A stretch of DNA of 64,000 nucleotides, from positions 23,513,101 through 23,577,100 of the forward strand of contig CM033396.1 in the NCBI GenBank assembly GCA_019426215.1, in the 5' to 3' direction. The notes beneath the pieces are model-generated. The model searched no databases. It saw only the letters and a list, made by a program, of their open reading frames with translations, and was not told the origin of the DNA. Below, piece after piece: positions 57,299-64,000 of the stretch. Every line of letters begins with the position of its first letter. Position 1 is the first letter of the stretch. The position numbers and the translations under genes are program-made. The DNA is from Buddleja alternifolia. Its lineage: Eukaryota > Streptophyta > Magnoliopsida > Lamiales > Scrophulariaceae.

Positions 57299-58530
57299 AG
57301 AGTCATTGTGGCTCTACATGCGTACTTTCTCAAAAACGAGTTCGTTCAAGAAGGTGGTGTAATAAGAAAGATTGTTCTAGAAGAACAAAACGAAATCCCT
57401 TTAGAGATCACAGTTCAAGAGACTCAAAATGAACCTAACCAAACACAACCACCATCGTGTAGATCAAGTAGAGTATCTCAGCCGCCTGAGAGATATGGTT
57501 ATCTTCTACAGGATGAGCATAATTTGTATGTCGTAGCGGAAGAAAATTATGGAGATGATCCCTCTACTTTTGAGCATGCGATACGGGATATAGATTCTGA
57601 GAAATGGCTTGAAGCTATAAAGACAGAGATGGATTCGATGTATTCGAACCAAGTTTGCGCTCTAGTGGATCGCCCTAGGGGTATTGCACCATTGGGTTGC
57701 AAGTGGATCTATAAGAGAAATATTGGTCTAGATGGCAAGGTCGATACCTTTAAAGCTAGGCTTGTGGTAAAAGGGTATAATCAAAAAGAGGGAATTAACT
57801 ATGAGGAAACCTTTTCTCCCGTTGCCATGATCAAATTCATCAGAATTCTGCTTGCAATAGCCACGCACCTAAACTATGAATCTGGAAAATGGACGTGAAG
57901 ACCACGTTCTTGAATGGATACCTCAAGGAGGGCATCTATATAGAACAACCCAAAGGTTTCGTGTCCAAAGATTCTCATAAGGTATGTAAATTGAATAGAT
58001 CAATTTATGGACTTAAATAAGCGTCGCGGAGCTGGAATCGTCATTTTGATTAAGAAGTTCAGAACTATGGCTTTATTAAGAATGAAGAGGAACCATGCAT
58101 TTATAAGAAATCCACTGAGAGTAAAATATAATTTCTAGTCCTATACGTAGACGACATTCTACTAATAGGTAATGATATAGGCCTGTTGACTTCGGTCAAA
58201 ATGTGGCTCCCAAGCATGTTCTCCATGAAAGACTTAGGAAAAATGACCTATATCCTTCGAATTCTCATCTACAGGAATAGATCGAATAGGAAAATGGGTC
58301 TCTCCCAAGCCCTCTATTTAGAGAAGGTTATGAAAAGATTTGGAATGGAAGATTCTAAAAGAGGCCTCTTGCCCATAAGACATGGACTTTATCTCTCTAA
58401 ATCGATGAGTCCTCGAAGTAAGGATGATCCTAAGATAATCAGTGGAGTCCCCTATGCATCTGCAGTAAGGAGTCTTATGTACGCTATACACAAGACCGGA
58501 CATTGCTTACGTTGTGAGCGTGGTAGGTAG
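57299..58530 (+). pseudogene. Copia B reverse transcriptase, broken
   Basis: [39 protein letters not shown], then a shift at GKWT-stop (57898) where [15 protein letters not shown] continues. Several stops follow (GLK-stop-AS, FD-stop-EV, KI-stop-FLV). The catalytic VLYVDDILLIGND at about 58140 is intact. LRILIYRNRSNRKMGLSQAL and SLMYAIHKTG follow, and the frame ends at 58530. Confidence 0.85.
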
Positions 58531-59122
58531 ATTTCAAGCTAACCTAGGGGGAAAGCATTGGATTGTTGTGAAGTGTATCCTCAAGTACATAAGAAGAACT
58601 AAGGATATGTTTTTTGACATATGGAGATGGAGAATTAAAGGTGGAAGGTTATACTGACTCTGACTTTCAGTCCGACGTCGATGACCGCAAGTCCTCCTCA
58701 GGGTTTGTATTCGCTTTAAACGGTGGAGCAGTGACTTGAAAAAGTTCCACGCATATAATGACGGCTAACTCAACCACTAAAGCTGAATACGTGAAGGCAG
58801 GCTAAGAGGCTGTTTGGATAAAGAAGTTTGTAACTGAACTTCAAGTGGTTCCTAGCATGGAGCTCCCACTGCCACTTTTTTGCGACAACAATGAAGCCAT
58901 TGCGCAGGCTAAGAAACCCAGGTCTCACAATAAATCCAAACATATAGAGATATGATACCAAATTATTAGAGAGATCATTGGAAGAGGAGACATCGTCGTG
59001 CAGAGAATAGATTCAACAAATAGCGTTCCTGACCCCCTGACCAAGCCACTATCACAGGCGGTGCTAGAATGACATCTTGAGAAAATGGGTATTAGATACC
59101 ATAGCGATTGGTATTGAGTGCA
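58531..59122 (+). pseudogene. Copia B RNase H, broken
   Basis: Recognisable in pieces: GYTDSDFQSDVDDRKSSSGF, a worn STTKAEYVK segment with a stop, PLFCDNNEAIAQAKKPRSHN and DPLTKPLSQAVLE. Multiple stops. The polypurine tract CAAATGGGAGAT (59121-59132) precedes the 3' LTR. Confidence 0.82.
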
Positions 59123-59132
59123 AATGGGAGAT

Positions 59133-61825
59133 TGTTAAAACTATGCCCTCCATGCCATAGAGGAATTAGATTAATTAGGGCATTTACCTTTATGTTGTAC
59201 AAACTCTTATTTATTTAATAAAGGCATTATTTTTGTTCATATCAATCTTGATGGCATTAATATAAATATTGAACAAATAAGTCTCGAGTAATCAAGAAGG
59301 AGCTTATACTCCTCAATGGTTCGAGGAGAAGGACATTAGAAGTATCGATACCTTATTTACGTAGACTAGGATTCGCAAGTCGAAGAGTCTTAATTGGGCA
59401 TTAAGACCAGACTTGTATGACGCAAGCTTTGACAAGGAGTGTCAGTCGGTCACTTTGGATGGTGGGAGCTTGGTCATAGATACATCAATGGAATTGATAT
59501 ATTCGAACACATCTCGTCATTATTCAATCACATGGGTAATTACTCTTTGACTGTCAATAATTGAATTACTGGTCATGGTAGTGTGCGTGAGCCTTAGATC
59601 TGAGGATTAATGAAGATTGGACTTGTGACACTGAACTAGTTATTAGAGAAGTTAGATCCAATTCACCCTTTGGTGGGATCAACCTCGAAGTGGGGTTCAG
59701 AAGGACAAGTGGCAATTGTTCGGTGATTGCCAGTATGGGATTCACTGTCTCGGGTAGTAACGAGTTAACGTCCTATGCGATCGTAGGTAAATGAAATTAT
59801 AAGTCTTTGGCCAAATATGGGGAACTAACTTATGTATAGTACATAAGGGTCAGGGACGGATTTAGGGACCCCCCCCCCCCCGAGAATTTACATTTTCATT
59901 ACCGAGTATATATATTTTTGTTGTATGGCCCCTCCACAAATATAGATCTAAGGTGTTAGATTGAAGCAAATAACACCTCTAGCCGAGTTGGTGAGCTCCG
60001 AATTATTGTTCCCTTAGGTCATGGGTTCGAAGCTGCTGGGCCTCTTCCACCGCATTGTCTTATCACCATAAATTATTTAGAATTTATCACAAACAAATAT
60101 GCATAAAATGATGATAGTAGTGTTAACAGTTGTCACTTTATATTTTTTCAAAAAAAAAAATATTATATTGTAATATAGTTAAAATTTGTGGTTGATTTAT
60201 CTTTTGTTTTAATTTCATTTGATGTTATTTTCTTGAGTCCACTTAATTGTATATTGATTTATGATGAATAAAATATTTCTTTTAATCAATTGCTTGCATC
60301 TAATTATTAAATAGACAAAATTATTAAATCCAAATAAAACAAGACAGGAGATCAAGTAGGTTGAATAATATTGGAAAAAAACTCAGTGCTAATAATTTAA
60401 ATATTATTCAATCACTGGAAGCTCTTGATAATACAATGAGTATTCATATGAGCAATTAGGTTCAAAATTAGAGTTTCAAATGTATTTAAGATTATTTACT
60501 TATTCAACCATACAATATATAGATACTTAAAGAACATCTAGTACAATTATACATATTAAAAAAAAAAAGATCTTCTAGTACCAACTCTTTTTTTTTTCTA
60601 ATTTACCAAAAAAAAATCAATATTTTTTTAAAGAATTGTTTGTATATTCTAAAAACTACTATGAATTTTATTGAAAGTCAATTTTCTTTTACATATGATA
60701 ACTTTTATTTTATTTATCTATAAAAATTAGAAAAAAAAAAGAATTATACACCAACGTTGTCAAAAAATTTACTTAACCGGTAAATCGGCCCCCCCAACAA
60801 GTAAATCCTGGATCCGTCTCTGATAAGGGTAGTTCAGTAATTTTATCTTACTTTAATTCATAAAGCACAACATCGAGTCCTGTGAGTTTGACATAATCCA
60901 TGACTCTCACTTTATCGAAATGTTATATGAAAGGCTTATACTCACAGGGTGTCTGTGACCTAAAGGTTCGTATTGCTCTATTCATTTCAATTGGGTTTCG
61001 ATGTGAATCCACGAGACCGGCTAAGTGACACTCACATCCTTGGTTTCCTCCCAATGCCAATTGAGACCAACCTAGAGAGTCGCGCTTCAAAGGAATTGAT
61101 CAAAAAAAAATTCGTTGGTTATCAAATATATAAAATAGGTAATTTGCTATTTGATGGGCAAATTAATTTATTTGATTAATGAATAAATTAATAAATAATT
61201 AAATGTAATTATTATGAACACATTAATTTATTTGATTAATTGGATTAATAAAAATAAATTAATTATGATAAATAATTAGACTTATTTATTATACTAATCC
61301 TATTATTATATAATTGGATTATTTAATTTAAATAATTATTAATTTAGATAAGTTGAAAGTCAACTTAGCCCAAGTTTGATGAGGTGGGGCGTGTGGTAGG
61401 CGTGTACGTGGGAGTTGGATGGGCTCAAGGAATTAGTTAATTCCAAACTCATCACTCTTTATATATACCTAATAGCCTGGTTCATAAAATCCTAACTCTC
61501 AAAATTGACTTAATAGCAAAGAAAGAAGAAGAGAAAAATTTCTCTTTTCTCCCCTTGTAGCCATCGGCCCTTAAAGTGTCAAAAGGTGGTGGATTTTTCT
61601 TCAAGCTTATTCCGGCGTGATATCTAGAGACGGGAGTTTATCAATTACTGCTATCCGGAAGATCAGGTTTTTGAATCAAATCAAAAGATTAATGAAAAGA
61701 TGAAATTTGATTTCATCTTTTTATTAAATTTTGAATTTTGTGAAAATTATTAAAAGCCAAAAGTGATTCGATTGTGAATCCGGATATGTATTTACATTCC
61801 CGCTACGCATGAACCAGAATTCACA
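59133..61825 (+). repeat. 3' LTR of Copia B, interrupted by a hAT element
   Basis: TGTTAAAACTATGCCC ... AGAATTCACA. Matches the 5' LTR either side of 59851-60822. Confidence 0.86.
59851..60822. mobile_element. hAT-type non-autonomous transposon
   Basis: 972 bp with inverted ends CAGGGACGGATTTAGG and CAGAGACGGATCCAGG (minus strand), flanked by a perfect 8-bp duplication ATAAGGGT (59843-59850, 60823-60830), the hAT signature. A poly-C run follows the left TIR. No transposase ORF. The empty counterpart of this site is seen in the Copia B 5' LTR. Confidence 0.85.
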
Positions 61826-62400
61826 ACAACATGGTCATGCATTGGGTATGGTGATCGTGGAGCATATCCGGACATCTGTGATCCCAAAGTTAGTTCCAAG
61901 ACATAGAATCGTTCTGATTGGGAAATCAATGATTCGTAAAATCTTTCTTGTGCGTAGCTTTTTATGTATATGGAGTACCTCATTCCATGAGCATTGATCA
62001 GGGACCTATGTGCGTATGAGGGTCCAAATCAGGGATGACTTGACTGAACCGCCCCATTGAGAATTCATATTGCTGTCAGTGTCAAATATTAAATCTCATG
62101 GTCATGTAGGTGTGTGATGATCCTCATGACTTGAGGAATCATGGTTGTGAAAGTGCACAACCGACCACACTTTGATTTATGTCATGATTCCAGAAGAGTC
62201 ATAAAATGTATATTTTGGCTTAGATGTAGTCTGGTTGTATGACTTGACAGATGGTTCTAAAGAGGGATCTGTCACTGATCTTCTTATCAATGCACCTCTT
62301 ATGTTGTCTTAGAAATAATTGACTAAAGGAATCTCTGGCCAGATATAAAAATTTATTTTAGGGGGATTTCAATAATTTTCCCTATAGTTCTAGAGACCAA
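61826..62400 (+). repeat. Old degenerate LTR, right part
   Basis: CATGGTCATGCATTGGGTATGG onward parallels 24606-25230 in order. It was split from its left part by Copia B. The right boundary is approximate. Confidence 0.45.
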
Positions 62401-62889
62401 GTGATAATATGAATATAGTTGAGATGGCAAAGTCGAAATTCATCTTACAACCTTTAATTATATTAGCTTGAGAACCTTGAGAGGTGAGACTATTAGTTGT
62501 TAGTTTAAACGCGGTGCTAATAAGAGTTGATGTCTTGGACAGGATTCAACTGACTGAAAGTGTAATTCCAACAACTCCAACAGCATGCGAGACTCCTTTG
62601 CACCAAATGTTCCCATCTTAGCCAAGTTTGATTGAAATATTAACATTTAACTATTGAAACTTGGAAAAAAAAAAGGCAACAAGGAATCGACCAATCAGTC
62701 AATAATGTAGTGACATTTAAAATAAAGTGATGCTTCAAACAAAAGCAAATCAAAACATCCCTTCTTCCTCACTCAAGAAAATTGTGAACCCACTAATATT
62801 ATGACTAGGAAAAAAGTTATCAAAAATCTCATATACTAGTATGATGAGAATGAGATTGTAACTGTGGTGGTGGTGCAAAAAGGAGGAAA
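62401..62889 (+). other. Upstream region of the DUF579 gene
   Basis: No ORF. It must contain the promoter and 5' UTR. A TATACTAG sequence at about 62832 is a weak TATA candidate. Confidence 0.3.
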
Positions 62890-63795
62890 ATGCCACCAGA
62901 AGTATCTCATTATTCTCATCATCCTCTTGTCACCTCCAAAACTCCATTACTATTGTCACGATTCTCGCCAAAGTCGCATTTTAAGCAAATTCTGCATCAA
63001 AAATATTATCAAAAGAGGATGAAATTCACAAAAAAGCAGCTCATTTCACTACTTGTTTTCATTTTATCAAGTGCTTCCATTTTCAGATTCCTCAATATTA
63101 TTATGATTACTACTCCATCTCCACCTCTCACTCCTACTGCTTTGCCTACAATCCACAAGCACGATTATTCCTCTCCATCAAATGCCAGCAGCCCAACAGA
63201 TAAGGAAATGCGATTTCTGATGGGATTCTTCTCACACAAAGTTCCGTGCAATTTACTTGTGTTCGGGCTTGAGTATCAGTATTCGAGCTTAGCATCTCTA
63301 AATGCTGGTGGAGTCACCATATTTCTCGAGGACAATCTCCGTTACACAAGCACATTCAAATCATCCAACAATACTCGGGTTTACAAAATCATGTATAACA
63401 CGGTAGCCTCAGAAGCTTACAAGTTACTCAAAGATGCAAGAGAGAACCCCGACTGCTCACCGAAGCTTTACCTACCTAAAGTGTCGAAATGCAATCTAGG
63501 GTTGTCAAACCTCCCACAAGAAGTGTATGATACCATGTGGGATGTGGTTGTAGTGGATGGACCGAGGGGAAATACGCTTGATTCCCCGGGTAGAATGGCT
63601 GCCATCTATACAGCTGGTGTACTGGCAAGAAGAGGAAATACGAGTCATGTTTTAGTACACGATGTTGATAGAATGATTGAGAAGTGGTTCTCATGGGAGT
63701 TCTTGTGTGAGGAGAACTTGGTTTCTTCAAAGGGCAGATTCTGGGATTTTCAAATGCATGGACTATCGAATGCAACGACGTTTTGCACAAAGTAA
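62890..63795 (+). CDS. DUF579 family protein, IRX15 / glucuronoxylan methyltransferase type
   Basis: Intact, intronless 301-aa ORF. A hydrophobic signal-anchor lies at residues ~51-72 (LISLLVFILSSASIFRFL), so a type II Golgi membrane protein is expected. A Pro/Thr/Ser-rich stem follows (75-105). The DUF579 domain spans ~108-290: NLLVFGLEYQYSSLASLNAG (121-140, SAM-binding-like), IFLEDN, KCNLGLSNLPQEVYDTMWDV, VVVDGPRG (220-227), SPGRMAAIYTAGVLARR, HDVDRMIEKWFSWEFLCEEN (257-276) and GRFWDF. VDGPRG is closer to the IRX15/IRX15-L branch than to the methyltransferase GXM branch, which usually reads IDAPKG there. The family acts in 4-O-methylation or deposition of xylan in secondary walls. Start: ATG at 62890 gives a 43-residue basic N-terminal extension; ATG at 63019 (MKFTKKQL) would place the anchor right at the start and is also plausible. 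Confidence 0.85.
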   Translation: MPPEVSHYSHHPLVTSKTPLLLSRFSPKSHFKQILHQKYYQKRMKFTKKQLISLLVFILSSASIFRFLNIIMITTPSPPLTPTALPTIHKHDYSSPSNASSPTDKEMRFLMGFFSHKVPCNLLVFGLEYQYSSLASLNAGGVTIFLEDNLRYTSTFKSSNNTRVYKIMYNTVASEAYKLLKDARENPDCSPKLYLPKVSKCNLGLSNLPQEVYDTMWDVVVVDGPRGNTLDSPGRMAAIYTAGVLARRGNTSHVLVHDVDRMIEKWFSWEFLCEENLVSSKGRFWDFQMHGLSNATTFCTK

Positions 63796-63882
63796 ATATA
63801 GTGTATCTATTTTGGAAACATCCATCAATCACAGTTTTGAGAATTGTCAATAGATGTATACATAATTATATATAATTGGAAG

Positions 63883-64000
63883 GGAAAATTACGCATAGAC
63901 CCCCTCACATATTATGTAATTACCAAAAACTCCCTCATTTATTTGAAATTATCAACACACACCCTCATGTTAAGGGTTTCTTACAATTACACCCACTATA
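63883..64000 (+). mobile_element. Possible long-TIR element, left end only
   Basis: GGGAAAATTACGCATAGACCCCCTCAC followed by repeated CTCCCTCAT / CACCCTCAT phrases is the style of the MULE-like terminus at 22577 (GGTTAATTGC.. ACCTCCC). Runs off the window, so it cannot be confirmed. Confidence 0.35.

Larger units (their letters stand above)
45554..61825 (+). mobile_element. Copia B: decayed LTR retrotransposon on the plus strand
   Basis: LTRs 45554-47322 and 59133-61825 (the latter enlarged by a 972-bp hAT insertion). tRNA-iMet PBS, gag, broken protease, integrase, RT and RNase H follow in Copia order, with a polypurine tract at 59123-59131. The same lineage as Copia A (gag MVNN--, KNVLTGPNY) but opposite orientation and older: many more stops, and two integrase catalytic residues are lost. 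Gypsy C sits in the protease region. No exact 5-bp duplication: flanks are ACATA and ACAAC. Confidence 0.9.

Overview
This is a repeat-dense, AT-rich stretch of a flowering-plant nuclear genome, probably a eudicot. The evidence is plant LTR retrotransposons primed by tRNA-iMet and tRNA-Asp, a plant mobile domain (PMD) gene, MITEs, and two plant host genes. Only two host genes are convincing. One is a spliced minus-strand gene at 19150-20453, which resembles plant proteins annotated as molybdenum-cofactor-sulfurase-like. The other is an intronless plus-strand DUF579 gene (IRX15 / glucuronoxylan-methyltransferase family) at 62890-63795. Almost everything else is transposable-element sequence of different ages, much of it nested.

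Left third (1-26 kb). A MITE end (1-231) is followed by a 6.1-kb Mutator-like element (268-6368) with long terminal inverted repeats and a near-perfect 9-bp target duplication. It carries a broken N-terminal transposase-like ORF (+) converging on a broken PMD gene (-), a layout like MuDR. Two head-to-tail Copia-type LTRs (6379-9935) and hAT-like debris follow. Next is a complete Tat-type Gypsy insertion (11672-18855, TSD AATAC) with gag and protease on the minus strand and an antisense ORF near its 3' LTR, but no reverse transcriptase or integrase. Beyond the sulfurase-like gene lie a Tourist-like MITE (21502-21954, TSD TAA), a long-TIR element (22577-24178), a decayed LTR and a decayed Gypsy integrase.

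Middle (26.3-43.5 kb). Copia element A runs on the minus strand (26337-43459, TSD AATAT). Its untranslated leader is split by a younger gag-protease-only Athila-like Gypsy element A (32777-40920, TSD GCAAT). A decayed LINE reverse-transcriptase tail lies at about 44.56-45.19 kb.

Right (45.5-64 kb). Copia element B is a more decayed relative of A on the plus strand (45554-61825). It is interrupted in its protease region by minus-strand Gypsy C (50049-56198) and in its 3' LTR by a 972-bp hAT element (59851-60822, perfect 8-bp TSD). The DUF579 gene follows, and another long-TIR element appears to begin at about 63883.

The most interesting non-annotated signals are: (i) a near-identical ~40-nt block just downstream of the last ORF stop in both Gypsy A and Gypsy C, containing a hairpin with a compensatory base-pair change; (ii) arrays of long hairpins inside the Mutator-like TIRs; (iii) a PMD gene occupying the mudrB position of a MuDR-like element. 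All family assignments come from reading the sequence and recalled family knowledge. No database search was run.
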